From contig JABLXJ010000004.1 in NCBI GenBank assembly GCA_013178125.1, forward strand, positions 62,001 through 126,000: DNA of 64,000 bases, in the 5' to 3' direction. Below the pieces are notes generated by a model. That model ran no database searches and was not told where the DNA came from. It was given only the letters and a program-made list of their open reading frames with translations. The translations under genes and the position numbers were made by a program. Below, piece after piece: positions 28,478 through 37,661 of this stretch (its first letter is position 1; every line of letters begins with the position of its first letter). This DNA comes from Bacillota bacterium (GTDB lineage Bacteria; Bacillota; SHA-98; Ch115; JABLXJ01).

Positions 28478-29936
28478 GATGTCCGATAAGATGTCCGAGA
28501 TCAACCTTTTTACGCCGCGGCGAGGATCCTGCGTTGCGCCAGGTTCCGGCTCTGGTGACGGTTTCGGCGTAGATCCAGGTACAGGTGCAGATCCGGGCGC
28601 AGGCGCAGGTCCAGGCTCCGGCTCCGGGGCTATCGGGGGCGGGGCGATCGGTGACGAGAGAGCCCCGCTCGCCCATCGTATGAGGCCGAGGACCCTCGAG
28701 GAATTCGTCGGCCAGGAGCATATCATCGGTCCTGGTCGCCTGCTCAGACGGGCCATTGAGGCGGACAGGCTCTCGTCCCTGATATTCTATGGACCGCCCG
28801 GCACCGGCAAGACAACACTTGCCTACGTAATTGCCGGCAAGACCAGGTCCCACTTCGAACGTCTAAACGCTGTGACCTCGGGGGTTGCCGATATACGGAG
28901 GGTCGTCGAGGCCGCGGCCGGGCGCCTGGCTGCAGGCCGGCAGAGGACCATCCTGTTTATAGACGAGATCCACAGGTTCAACCGCTCCCAGCAGGACGCC
29001 CTCCTGCCCGCTGTCGAGGACGGGACGGTAATTCTAATAGGGGCGACGACTGAGAACCCGTTCTTTGAGGTGAATAGCCCCCTGGTATCGCGTTCCCGCA
29101 TATTTAGACTCGAGCCATTGACCGGTGAGCACATCGCCACGATCTTGAAGAGGGCCCTCGAGGACAGGGAGAGGGGACTCGGGGACTACAATGTCGAGGT
29201 CGATGAGGATGCCTTTCGCCACATCGTCGACGTGGCTAATGGCGATGCCAGGGCGGCCCTCAATGCAATCGAGCTGGCGGTTCTCACGACCCCGCCTGGC
29301 GAGAATGGTATAAGGCACATAACCCTCGAGGTGGCCGAGGAATCCATCCAGAGGCGCGCTCTCCGCTATGATAAGCAGGGTGATAATCACTACGACACAA
29401 TTTCGGCTTTCATAAAGAGCATGAGGGGTTCGGATCCCGATGCGGCCGTATACTGGCTAGCCAGGATGGTCGAGGCGGGCGAGGACCCTGGATTCATAGC
29501 AAGGAGGGTTGTCATCTGCGCGTCCGAGGATGTCGGAAACGCCGACCCGCATGCCCTCCTGGTGGCGACCGCGGCCGCTCAGGCCGTGGATTTCGTAGGC
29601 TGGCCCGAGGCGTCCATCATCCTGGCGCAGGCGGTCATCTACGTGGCCGCCGCTCCGAAGAGCAACGCCTCCTACCTGGCGATCAATGCGGCGAAGAAGG
29701 ATGTCGAGGGCATGCGATCGGGGGACGTTCCTATCCACCTGAGGGATGCATCCTATCGCGGTGCCGCAAGGCTCGGCCACGGGAAGGGCTACAAGTATCC
29801 CCATGACTATCCGGGTCACTATATCCCGCAGGATTACCTCCCCGATAATGTCAGGGGCAGGGTCTATTACAAGCCCACGGAGAACGGCTACGAGCTCAAG
29901 ATAAAGGAGCGCCTGGAGAGGCTGCGCCGCTCATAG
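28464..29936 (+). CDS. rarA: replication-associated recombination protein RarA (MgsA)
   Basis: AAA+ clamp-loader-like ATPase acting at stalled forks. Walker A GPPGTGKTT, Walker B ILFIDEIHRFNRSQQDALLP, sensor 1 IGATTENPFFEVN and the C-terminal segment LRDASYRGAARLGHGKGYKY are clear. Residues 23-62 form a Gly/Asp/Ala/Pro/Ser tract of alternating GxGxG type, encoded by imperfect hexanucleotide repeats, between the short N-terminal peptide and the AAA domain; this is not part of the family. Start ATG 28464 lies within the end of tcdA. Confidence 0.93.
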   Translation: MAEAKMSDKMSEINLFTPRRGSCVAPGSGSGDGFGVDPGTGADPGAGAGPGSGSGAIGGGAIGDERAPLAHRMRPRTLEEFVGQEHIIGPGRLLRRAIEADRLSSLIFYGPPGTGKTTLAYVIAGKTRSHFERLNAVTSGVADIRRVVEAAAGRLAAGRQRTILFIDEIHRFNRSQQDALLPAVEDGTVILIGATTENPFFEVNSPLVSRSRIFRLEPLTGEHIATILKRALEDRERGLGDYNVEVDEDAFRHIVDVANGDARAALNAIELAVLTTPPGENGIRHITLEVAEESIQRRALRYDKQGDNHYDTISAFIKSMRGSDPDAAVYWLARMVEAGEDPGFIARRVVICASEDVGNADPHALLVATAAAQAVDFVGWPEASIILAQAVIYVAAAPKSNASYLAINAAKKDVEGMRSGDVPIHLRDASYRGAARLGHGKGYKYPHDYPGHYIPQDYLPDNVRGRVYYKPTENGYELKIKERLERLRRS

Positions 29937-29967
29937 ACGGTCATAAACGTTTCATAAACGTTTCTTG

Positions 29968-29996
29968 TTGACAGGCGGTGGAACGTATGCTATTAT
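29968..29996 (+). promoter_or_regulatory. SigA promoter of the iscS-iscU operon
   Basis: TTGACA, exactly 17 nt, TATTAT, with the start near 30003. It is 265 bp upstream of iscS; the remaining leader (30029-30240) carries short repeated TAG/CTCAAG motifs and no gene. Confidence 0.75.
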
Positions 29997-30005
29997 GTTC
30001 TAAGA

Positions 30006-30028
30006 ATACCGACTAAATTACTCGGGAT
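30006..30028. promoter_or_regulatory. candidate IscR (Rrf2-family) binding site
   Basis: ATACCGACTAAATTACTCGGGAT is split here as ATACCGACT, AAATTA and CTCGGGAT. It resembles the type 1 IscR box, with near-symmetric CCGA and TCGG half-sites, and covers the predicted transcription start. No Rrf2 gene lies between rarA and iscS, where iscR often stands. Confidence 0.5.
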
Positions 30029-30260
30029 TTGCGGCGGGCAGGGCATGTTGATGCGCCACATAAGGCACGTTCACATGGGTAAGCGGGCATAGTAGCACGG
30101 GTATAATAGCATAGTGGACCGGCAATGATCCAACCTGATGATTGTTTGACGACTGCCCCTTGAGTTCTAAGTTATCTTCTTAGCTTGGGTCTCAAGTCCA
30201 TAGACTAGGAAGTCTCAAGTTCCTAGATTATCCTAGATTTAGATGGGAGATGAAACGCTC

Positions 30261-31451
30261 ATGGAAAAGATATATCTGGATCACGCCGCTACAACGCCGA
30301 TGCGGCCCGAGGTTCTCGAAGCGATGATGCCCTATTTGAAGGATAGCTTTGGAAACCCTTCGAGCATCCATTCCTTTGGCCGCGAGGCCCGGAAGGCGCT
30401 GGATGATTCACGCGACAAGATCGCCGCCATCATAGGCGCGAAGCCGGACGAGATCATCTTTACAAGCGGGGGCACTGAGGCGGACAATACAGCCATAAAG
30501 GGGGTCGCGTTCGCGAAGCGGGATAAGGGGAACCACATAATAACATCATCCATCGAACATCACGCAGTCCTGGATAGTTGCAAGGCATTGGAGAGACAGG
30601 GCTTCGAGGTCACCTACCTCCCTGTGGACCAGTACGGGCTCGTCAGCCCGGAGGATGTGAGGGCGGCCATAACTGATAGGACGATTCTGATTTCAATCAT
30701 GCATGCCAATAACGAGGTCGGCACGATCGAGCCCATAGCCGAGATCGGCCGGATCGCCAGGGAAAAAGGCATCTACTTTCATACCGATGCGGTTCAGACC
30801 GTTGGACATATCCTGGTGAATGTCGAGGATCTCGGCGTGGACATGTTATCCTTATCTGCCCATAAATTCTACGGCCCCAAGGGGGTTGGGGTGCTTTACG
30901 TGAGGAAGGGTGTGCGGGTATTGCCCTTCATGCATGGCGGCGGCCAGGAACGGGGGCGCCGGGCCGGCACGGAGAATGCGCCAGGGATAGTTGGAATGGC
31001 CTGTGCTCTGGAATTGGCCGTCAAGGAGATGGAGGAGAATGCGAGAAGGGTCACTGCGCTCAGGGATGCGCTCATCCGGGGGGTCCGGGAGCGGATTGAT
31101 CATGTGAGAGTGAATGGTCACCCGACGGAGAGGCTTCCCGGCAACGCGAGCTTCTGCTTTGAGTTTGTGGAAGGGGAGTCCATACTCCTCAATCTGGATA
31201 TGAAGGGCATTGCAGGATCGAGCGGTTCCGCCTGCACGTCGGGATCGCTCGAGCCTTCACACGTGCTCCTCGCCATGGGGCTCCCTCATGAGGTCGCCCA
31301 CGGGTCGCTCAGGCTGACGCTCGGTCGGGATAACACGATGGAGGAGGTCCAGTATGTGCTCGACGTCCTGCCGGAGATAATATCGAGATTGCGGTCTATG
31401 TCACCGTTCGCTGCGACGGCGGAGACCGCCGGGGCCGGGGCGAAAAAATAA
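30261..31451 (+). CDS. iscS: cysteine desulfurase IscS/NifS
   Basis: Pyridoxal-phosphate enzyme that moves sulfur from cysteine to its active-site Cys for iron-sulfur clusters and tRNA thiolation. N-terminal [10 protein letters not shown], the PLP lysine in [12 protein letters not shown] and the catalytic Cys in SGSACTSGS are present. ATG 30261 gives the normal N-terminus and has GGGAG 11 nt upstream; ATG 30243 has no site. It is followed by iscU and mnmA, so one operon supplies both cluster assembly and 2-thiouridine synthesis. Confidence 0.95.
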   Translation: MEKIYLDHAATTPMRPEVLEAMMPYLKDSFGNPSSIHSFGREARKALDDSRDKIAAIIGAKPDEIIFTSGGTEADNTAIKGVAFAKRDKGNHIITSSIEHHAVLDSCKALERQGFEVTYLPVDQYGLVSPEDVRAAITDRTILISIMHANNEVGTIEPIAEIGRIAREKGIYFHTDAVQTVGHILVNVEDLGVDMLSLSAHKFYGPKGVGVLYVRKGVRVLPFMHGGGQERGRRAGTENAPGIVGMACALELAVKEMEENARRVTALRDALIRGVRERIDHVRVNGHPTERLPGNASFCFEFVEGESILLNLDMKGIAGSSGSACTSGSLEPSHVLLAMGLPHEVAHGSLRLTLGRDNTMEEVQYVLDVLPEIISRLRSMSPFAATAETAGAGAKK

Positions 31452-31532
31452 CATCTGGATCTGGATGAAAGGTGATAAGATGAAAGATGATAAGATGATT
31501 GAGGTATTGAAAGTGGGGAGGAGGGCTGAACC

Positions 31533-31907
31533 ATGTATTCGGAGAAGGTTATGGACCATTTTACGAACCCGCGCAACGTGGGGGAGATATCCGATGCCGA
31601 CGGCGTCGGGATGGTTGGCAACCCGGTGTGCGGGGACGTCATGAAGCTGTTCATAAAGGTTGATGATAACAGGATCACCGATATCAAGTTCAAGACATTC
31701 GGGTGCGGGGCCGCCATAGCAACGAGCAGCATGGTGACGGAGCTCGTCAAAGGCAAGACCCTCGATGAAGCGATGAGGATATCAAACAAGGCCGTTGCGG
31801 AGGCCCTTGACGGCCTACCGGCGAATAAGATGCACTGCTCCAACCTTGCTGCCGATGCCCTTCACGAGGCCATAAAGGATTACCTCGGGAGGCGTAAGGA
31901 AGCGTAA
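31533..31907 (+). CDS. iscU: iron-sulfur cluster scaffold IscU/NifU N-terminal type
   Basis: Scaffold for nascent iron-sulfur clusters. The three conserved Cys lie in NPVCGDVMK, FGCGAAIA and MHCSNLA, with the Asp after the first Cys in place. At 124 residues it is the free-standing form without NifU C-terminal domains. Start ATG 31533 with GGGGAGGAGGG upstream. Confidence 0.94.
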   Translation: MYSEKVMDHFTNPRNVGEISDADGVGMVGNPVCGDVMKLFIKVDDNRITDIKFKTFGCGAAIATSSMVTELVKGKTLDEAMRISNKAVAEALDGLPANKMHCSNLAADALHEAIKDYLGRRKEA

Positions 31908-31946
31908 AGTAAGAAAGAAGCGTGAAAGGAAGCGAGGGTTTGTGTG

Positions 31947-33110
31947 ATGGGCGCAAACCTGGTTGATGGGGGTAGAGGCGATAATAGCAAGGACAACAGG
32001 GAGAGCGAGGAGGGCAATAAGAGGGTAGTGGTCGCCATGAGCGGCGGCGTTGATAGCTCTATCGCCGCCGCCCTCCTCAAGGAGAGGGGATACGATGTCA
32101 TCGGCGTGACCATGCAGATATGGCCCCGGTTCTCCCCCGACGGTGGGGCGCAGCCGGAGCGCAGCTGCTGCTCCCTCGCTGCTGTGGAGGATGCAAGGAG
32201 GGTCGCAAACCGGCTCGGCATCCCCTACTACGTGTTTAACCTGCAGGAGGATTTTTCGCGCGAGGTCATCGATTATTTTTGCAGCGAATACATAGAAGGG
32301 CGGACGCCGAATCCGTGCGTCGTATGCAATACCAGGATCAAGTTTGGCCTGCTTCTCCACAAGGCCCGCGCCCTCGGCGCAAGCCATATTGCCACAGGTC
32401 ACTACGCCAGGATATGTTATGATCCCTCCATGCATCGCTATATTCTCAAGAAGGCGCGAGACCGTCACAAGGATCAGACCTACGTGCTCTATAACCTCAC
32501 CCAGGACCAGCTCGCATCAACTATAATGCCCCTGGGAGAATTTACAAAGGATGAAACGCGGGCCCTGGCCGCAAAGCTCGGCTTCAAGGTTGCGAATAAG
32601 CCTGACAGCCAGGAGATATGTTTCATACCGGATAATGATTACAGGCGGTTCCTTGCCGAGCGCGTGCCGGAGAGCGTAAACCCGGGCCCGATCCTGGATG
32701 TCCATGGAAATGTGTTGGGTGAGCACCGGGGCATTGCGTTCTACACGATCGGCCAGCGTAAAGGGCTTGGGATCTCAGCGCGTGAGCCGCTCTATGTTAT
32801 CGCCCTTGACCGGGAGCGGAATGCCGTCATCGTGGGTGCCGAGAGCGAGATATATTCGCGGTCGCTTATAGCCGGATCCCTCAACTGGATAGCCTTTGAG
32901 GACCTATCTGAAGCGCGAGAGGCATGGGCCAAGATACGTTATTATACCGAGCCTGCACATGCTGTAGTCACCCCGCTGGCGGCCGGTGATGTTGAGGTGA
33001 GATTTGCCAAGCCCCAGCGTGCAGTCACGCCCGGCCAGTCATGTGTCTTTTATGATGGGGACGTCGTGCTCGGCGGCGGCATCATCGAGGCAGGCCAGAG
33101 GTGGGCCTGA
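31947..33110 (+). CDS. mnmA: tRNA-uridine 2-sulfurtransferase MnmA
   Basis: Thiolates U34 of Lys, Glu and Gln tRNAs with sulfur from IscS. PP-loop motif AMSGGVDSS, first catalytic Cys in NPCVVCNTRIKF and second in SQEICFIPDN are all present. The first 24 residues are a hydrophilic Gly/Asn/Glu-rich extension. ATG 31947 is preferred (AGGG 8 nt upstream); GTG 31944 directly precedes it. It completes the iscS-iscU-mnmA operon. Confidence 0.94.
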   Translation: MGANLVDGGRGDNSKDNRESEEGNKRVVVAMSGGVDSSIAAALLKERGYDVIGVTMQIWPRFSPDGGAQPERSCCSLAAVEDARRVANRLGIPYYVFNLQEDFSREVIDYFCSEYIEGRTPNPCVVCNTRIKFGLLLHKARALGASHIATGHYARICYDPSMHRYILKKARDRHKDQTYVLYNLTQDQLASTIMPLGEFTKDETRALAAKLGFKVANKPDSQEICFIPDNDYRRFLAERVPESVNPGPILDVHGNVLGEHRGIAFYTIGQRKGLGISAREPLYVIALDRERNAVIVGAESEIYSRSLIAGSLNWIAFEDLSEAREAWAKIRYYTEPAHAVVTPLAAGDVEVRFAKPQRAVTPGQSCVFYDGDVVLGGGIIEAGQRWA

Positions 33111-33232
33111 GCGAAGTGGGCCGGAGGCAGGTTTATAAGGTCGATTTATATGAGTTTATACGGGGAACGCAAGGGGAATACTATTTACCGACCGCTGGCA
33201 GGCTGTAATCGGGGCCGGAAAGGGGTGATATG

Positions 33233-33454
33233 ATGCACAGGTTCTGGAGATCATTGCTTACCGGAGGCGTTATCGGCGCCACCCTGGGCACGTACTTCTA
33301 CCTGCGTTCAAACAGGCGAACGAAAAGGAACCTTGCATCAAGAGCAAGGGTGCTTGGATACACCGCCAGGAGGGCAGCACGGCTCATGTCGAAATCCGCC
33401 GGCATGGGCGTCAATATGTTGAGCCGTCGCCTCAGCAGGATGGGTAACAGGTAA
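33233..33454 (+). CDS. small basic membrane protein, YtxH-like
   Basis: A 73-residue protein with one N-terminal helix (LLTGGVIGATLGTYFYL) followed by an Arg/Lys-rich amphipathic tail. Resembles YtxH/DUF3918-type small proteins of Bacillota, whose function is unknown. Of two adjacent ATGs, 33233 has the better spacing to AAGGGG. The stop codon overlaps a possible ATG of the permease frame (TAATG). Confidence 0.65.
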   Translation: MHRFWRSLLTGGVIGATLGTYFYLRSNRRTKRNLASRARVLGYTARRAARLMSKSAGMGVNMLSRRLSRMGNR

Positions 33455-34539
33455 TGAGCATACCTGGGAAGGATGGAGGTAGGAACGTAGACCTCCATCC
33501 TTTGTCGAATATAGCCATGAGCCCTCGCCTCCGCCTTATCCTCTCCCTCCTGTTATTAACCGGCCTTATAATTTTCTTTTATCGCATCCGGGGGGTCCTC
33601 GTCCCTTTCATCCTGGCGGTGGTGCTCGCCTACATCATAAATCCGCTTGTGTGCTACCTTGAACGCAAGGGGGCCCCCCGCACTATAGGCACCCTCATCG
33701 TCTATCTGGCGTTCACCCTGCTGAGCGCCCTGGTGATCGCCTATCTTTTCCCGCTGCTCCTTTACCAGCTCGAGAAGCTCCTGGAGGCCCTCCCGCAGCA
33801 AGCCTCCAATATCAACACCAGATTGGAGGCGATATTTGAGCGAGTTGACAGGTTCCGGGTGCCCCAAGTTATCAGGGGCGTAATGGATGAGGCGATCCTG
33901 CGCGGTGAGGCCTACCTGCGGGAGGCGGTGCGCACGGTGGTTGATGCTATGCTGGGGCTGTTTTCAGCCCTCCCCGGCCTGCTTATAACCCCGATCCTGG
34001 CATTCTATTTTACCCGAGACATCGAGGCGATCAAAGACCGCATCTTGGTGCTGATCCCTGGGCGCTACAACCAGGCTGCGCTGAGCCTCCTGAGGGAGGT
34101 GGATGCTGTGCTTGCGGGGTTTATCCGGGGGCAGCTTATTGTATGCATCTTCGTTGGAATTTTGACGACAATAGGGTTATCCCTCCTCAGGGTGGATTTT
34201 GCCCTCATAATCGGCATCGTTGCAGGCATCCTGGACGTTATACCGTATTTCGGGCCTGTGCTGGGCGCCGTGCCTGCCGTAGCTATAGCCTTCCTTAAGT
34301 CCCACCTGACGGCGCTTTACGTGATCATCCTGTTTGCCGTTATTCACCAGGTCGAGAGCGGGGTCATAGCCCCAAAGGTTTTTAGCGACCGGGTCGGGCT
34401 TCACCCTGTGGCCGTAATATTTGCGCTCCTCGCCGGGGGCGAGCTTGCGGGCATCACAGGCATGCTTCTTGCTGTCCCGGTGGCGGCCGTTATAAACGTC
34501 GTGCTGAGGTTTATCCTGGCGAGGACAAGGCAGAATTGA
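33454..34539 (+). CDS. AI-2E family transporter (PerM/YdbI-like permease)
   Basis: Membrane protein with about eight helices; family marks are the early LVPFILAVVLAYIINPLVCYLERKG and late DVIPYFGPVLGAVPAVAIAF. The name comes from the E. coli TqsA, but most members have other or unknown transport roles, including Na+/H+ exchange. The start is unclear: ATG 33454 overlaps the previous stop (TAATG), while ATG 33517 lies beyond a 12-bp hairpin (33469-33502) and gives MSPRLRLIL directly before the first helix but has no ribosome site. Confidence 0.85.
   Translation: MSIPGKDGGRNVDLHPLSNIAMSPRLRLILSLLLLTGLIIFFYRIRGVLVPFILAVVLAYIINPLVCYLERKGAPRTIGTLIVYLAFTLLSALVIAYLFPLLLYQLEKLLEALPQQASNINTRLEAIFERVDRFRVPQVIRGVMDEAILRGEAYLREAVRTVVDAMLGLFSALPGLLITPILAFYFTRDIEAIKDRILVLIPGRYNQAALSLLREVDAVLAGFIRGQLIVCIFVGILTTIGLSLLRVDFALIIGIVAGILDVIPYFGPVLGAVPAVAIAFLKSHLTALYVIILFAVIHQVESGVIAPKVFSDRVGLHPVAVIFALLAGGELAGITGMLLAVPVAAVINVVLRFILARTRQN
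33469..33502 (+). repeat. 12-bp hairpin at the 5' end of the permease gene
   Basis: AAGGATGGAGGT and ACCTCCATCCTT are perfect arms around a 10-nt loop, followed by TGTCGAA. It may act as an attenuator between the YtxH-like gene and the permease, or sequester the ribosome site GGAGGT. Confidence 0.55.
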
Positions 34540-34540
34540 A

Positions 34541-34570
34541 TTGACAAGATCATCTATAATTGAGTATGAT
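34541..34570 (+). promoter_or_regulatory. SigA-type promoter of alaS
   Basis: TTGACA, 18-nt spacer, TATGAT. The leader to alaS is only about 55 nt, so no T-box can fit there. Confidence 0.6.
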
Positions 34571-34631
34571 TAACGTACACCGTTAAGGGACGTTGCAGCT
34601 TTGAGGGCGATTCTAGGGAGGGATGAAGTCC

Positions 34632-37361
34632 TTGACGGCTCAGGAGCTACGTGAGGAATTTCTTGGTTTTTTTCAGGAAAAGGGACACAAGGTGCTGCCA
34701 AGTGCCTCCCTCATCCCCAGGGACGATCCGACTCTGCTCTTGACGGGCGCGGGCATGGTGCCCTTCAAGCCATACTTCCTGGGCACGGCGAAGCCGCCGC
34801 GTAACCGGATAACCACGTGCCAGAGGTGCCTCAGGACGGCTGATATAGATAATGTAGGGAAGACGGCCAGGCATTGCACGTTTTTCGAGATGTTGGGGAA
34901 CTTTTCCTTCGGCGATTATTTCAAAGAGGATGCCATAAGCTGGGCGTGGGAATTTGTAACGGAGCACCTGCGCCTTCCCGCCGAGAAGCTCTGGGTCAGC
35001 ATTTACTTGGATGACGACGAAGCTTTCAGAATATGGAACGAGAAGATAGGCATCCCCGAGCAGAGGATCGTAAGGCTCGGCAAGGAGGACAATTTCTGGG
35101 AGATCGGCGTGGGGCCGTGCGGCCCGTGCTCCGAGATTTATGTGGACCGGTGGCCGGACTTCGGGTGCAGCAAGCCCGGGTGCGGGTTCGGCTGTGACTG
35201 CGACCGGTTTATGGAGATATGGAATCTCGTTTTTATCCAGTTCCACAAGGACGAGGCTGGCAACTATACCCCGCTGCCCAAGAAGAGCATCGACACCGGG
35301 ATGGGGCTCGAGCGGGCATGCTCCATCCTGCAGGGCGTGGGGACGGTTTTCGAGACCGATGTCATGAGGTATGTGGTTTCGCGCGTTTCGGAGCTGTCGG
35401 GCAAGCCTTACGGCGGGGGTGAGCTCAGCGACAGGTCGATTCGCGTGATAACCGACCACATACGCGGGGTTACTTTTCTCTTGAGCGACGGGGTCATCCC
35501 CTCCAACGAGGGGCGCGGATATGTATTGCGAAGGCTCCTCAGGCGGGCGGCGCGTCACGGGAGGCTTCTCGGCATAGACAGGCCCTTCCTCCGGGATGTT
35601 GCCGATGCTGTGATTGCAAAGATGCGCGATGCATACCCCGAGCTGGAGAGCCGGCGCGAGCATATACTTAAGATGCTCGGCGCTGAGGAAGACCGGTTCA
35701 GGGCCACACTCGACCAGGGCATGGAGATCCTCTCCGACATGATGAAGAGAGCGAAGTTGGAGGGTTCCGGGGTCCTGCCCGGGGAGGATGTGTTCAGGCT
35801 GTATGATACTTACGGATTCCCCCTCGAATTGACATCCGAGATAGCGGGGGAATCCGGCCTGAAGCTGGACGAGGATGGCTTCCAGAGGGCCATGGAGGAA
35901 CAGCGTGAGCGTGCCCGGCGGGCGCGACAGGAGACGGGGTATCTTGGGAGCGTCACCGCCGGCGTCGAAGCCCTCGCGGGCGTTGCAACCAGCTTCGTCG
36001 GCTACGACAGGGATGAGGTTGAGGCTGTTGTGTCCGGCATTTTCGTCAACGAAGGCCCCGCGGAGGAGATCTGCGAGGGCGAGCGGGGCGACATCATACT
36101 CACGCAGACGCCGTTCTACGCGGAGGGCGGCGGCCAGGTCGGTGATACCGGCATTCTCGAGGTCCGGGGGGGCGACGGCGCGGTGGCCGTGGGTGAAGAA
36201 GCCCGGGTGGAAGCCCGGGGCCAGGATGATGGAACCGGAGATGGAACCGGAGCCAGGACCGGACTTGCCAGGGTGCTCAACACCCGGAAGCTCGGGGGGG
36301 CCGTGATCTCCCATGAGGTTGAGGTGACCAGGGGCAGGATCAGAAAGGGAGCGCGTGTCCTGGCGAAGATTGACAGGGAGAGGCGCCTCGCGATCGCCCG
36401 CAATCACACAGCAACCCACCTCCTTCAGGCGGCCCTGCGACGGGTGCTGGGAGAGCACGTTCACCAGGCGGGTTCCCTCGTGGCCGACGGCAGGCTCCGT
36501 TTTGACTTCTCACACCCCGAGGCCCTCACGCCTGAAGAGCTCCGGAGGGTCGAGGACCTGGTAAACGAGGCCATCTTGCAGGACATGCCCGTGGAGGTTC
36601 TCGAGGTCGGTCAGGAGGAGGCCAGAGCTAAGGGGGCCCTTGCCTTATTTGGTGAGAAATACGGGGATGTCGTTAGGGTTATCAAGATAGGCGACTTCAG
36701 CATGGAGCTCTGCGGCGGGACCCATCTCAGGCGGACGGGAGAGGCTGGTCTTTTCCTCATAGCAGGGGAGGGCGCAGTGGCGGCCGGCACCAGGCGGATC
36801 GAGGCGACCACCGGCAGGGCCTCCATTGAGGCCGTGCGCGCCCAGGCAGGCGCCATGCGCGCCATTGCCGAGAGGCTCAAGGCCTCTCCTGAGGACGCAG
36901 TCGAAAAGCTTGATAGGTTCATGGCCGCTTCCAGGGAGACAGAGCGTGAGCTGTCGCAGTTGAGGATGGAGTCGCTCGCCTCCAAGGCTGCTGATATGGC
37001 CGGGCGGGCCGAGGAGATCAACGGGGCCAGGGTCCTTGTGGATTCGATCGACGGGCTGGATGCCGAGGGTTTGAGGAACCTGGGGGATATGCTGAGGGAT
37101 AGGCTGGGGACCGCAGCTGTCATCGTGGGTTCGAGGGTCGACGGCAGGCTCAGCTTCATAGCCCTTGTTGCGCCCGAGCTGGTGGCCAGGGGGTTACACG
37201 CGGGCCAGCTCGTAAAGGAGGCCGCGAGGTTGACCGGCGGCGGTGGAGGCGGGAGACCCGAGATGGCTCAGGCCGGGGGGAAGGATGTCGAGAAGCTTGG
37301 CGAGGCCCTGGCCCAGGTCAGGGAGGCGATTCGCTCAAAGCTTGCTTCCCAGCTGCATTGA
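34632..37361 (+). CDS. alaS: alanyl-tRNA synthetase
   Basis: Class II synthetase. The catalytic core includes SLIPRDDPTLLLTGAGMVPF and CGPCSEIY, the editing domain has HTATHLLQAAL and the zinc site CGGTHLRRTGE, and the C-terminal domain ends in GGGGGGRPEMAQAGG. A charged, repetitive insertion of about 35 residues (near 510-545, Gly/Asp/Ala/Arg) sits in the editing region. TTG 34632 is 9 nt after AGGGAGGG; ATG 34623 directly abuts that site, so either may be used. It heads alaS-ireB-AKR-ruvX-DUF1292. Confidence 0.95.
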   Translation: MTAQELREEFLGFFQEKGHKVLPSASLIPRDDPTLLLTGAGMVPFKPYFLGTAKPPRNRITTCQRCLRTADIDNVGKTARHCTFFEMLGNFSFGDYFKEDAISWAWEFVTEHLRLPAEKLWVSIYLDDDEAFRIWNEKIGIPEQRIVRLGKEDNFWEIGVGPCGPCSEIYVDRWPDFGCSKPGCGFGCDCDRFMEIWNLVFIQFHKDEAGNYTPLPKKSIDTGMGLERACSILQGVGTVFETDVMRYVVSRVSELSGKPYGGGELSDRSIRVITDHIRGVTFLLSDGVIPSNEGRGYVLRRLLRRAARHGRLLGIDRPFLRDVADAVIAKMRDAYPELESRREHILKMLGAEEDRFRATLDQGMEILSDMMKRAKLEGSGVLPGEDVFRLYDTYGFPLELTSEIAGESGLKLDEDGFQRAMEEQRERARRARQETGYLGSVTAGVEALAGVATSFVGYDRDEVEAVVSGIFVNEGPAEEICEGERGDIILTQTPFYAEGGGQVGDTGILEVRGGDGAVAVGEEARVEARGQDDGTGDGTGARTGLARVLNTRKLGGAVISHEVEVTRGRIRKGARVLAKIDRERRLAIARNHTATHLLQAALRRVLGEHVHQAGSLVADGRLRFDFSHPEALTPEELRRVEDLVNEAILQDMPVEVLEVGQEEARAKGALALFGEKYGDVVRVIKIGDFSMELCGGTHLRRTGEAGLFLIAGEGAVAAGTRRIEATTGRASIEAVRAQAGAMRAIAERLKASPEDAVEKLDRFMAASRETERELSQLRMESLASKAADMAGRAEEINGARVLVDSIDGLDAEGLRNLGDMLRDRLGTAAVIVGSRVDGRLSFIALVAPELVARGLHAGQLVKEAARLTGGGGGGRPEMAQAGGKDVEKLGEALAQVREAIRSKLASQLH

Positions 37362-37386
37362 CCTATTTTAGGATGGTGGTCGATTA

Positions 37387-37644
37387 ATGAAGGATGTCCG
37401 CGAGGAAACGCAAACATTTAAGGTGGTGCCGGAGGACGCCGTTTCGATCTCTGCCGTGCTCCATGAGGTCTACGAGGCCCTCAAGGAGAAGGGTTACAAC
37501 CCTGTTAACCAGCTTGTTGGCTACATTCTTTCCGGGGATCCTACTTACATAACGAACCATAAAAACGCCCGGAACCTCATCAGGAAGCTCGAACGCGACG
37601 AGATCCTCGAGGAGCTCGTCCGGAGCTACATTGAGAGACATTGA
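37387..37644 (+). CDS. ireB: IreB family regulatory phosphoprotein (UPF0297)
   Basis: Small protein of 85 residues whose Enterococcus homologue IreB is phosphorylated by the PASTA kinase IreK and affects cell-wall antibiotic tolerance. The family stretch [20 protein letters not shown] is intact, and Thr residues near the N-terminus (EETQTFKV) are candidate phosphosites. It stands 25 bp after alaS, the conserved place, and its end overlaps the following frame. No PASTA kinase gene is in the window. Confidence 0.93.
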   Translation: MKDVREETQTFKVVPEDAVSISAVLHEVYEALKEKGYNPVNQLVGYILSGDPTYITNHKNARNLIRKLERDEILEELVRSYIERH

Positions 37645-37661
37645 GAAGCGAGGCGCCTGGT

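Noticed and set aside
34571-34631. T-box ahead of alaS
   Set aside because: The leader is too short and lacks the AGGGTGG core. The gap before hisS also lacks it.
34647-36464. 605-residue open frame on the minus strand opposite alaS
   Set aside because: Antisense shadow of a certain gene, without family features.
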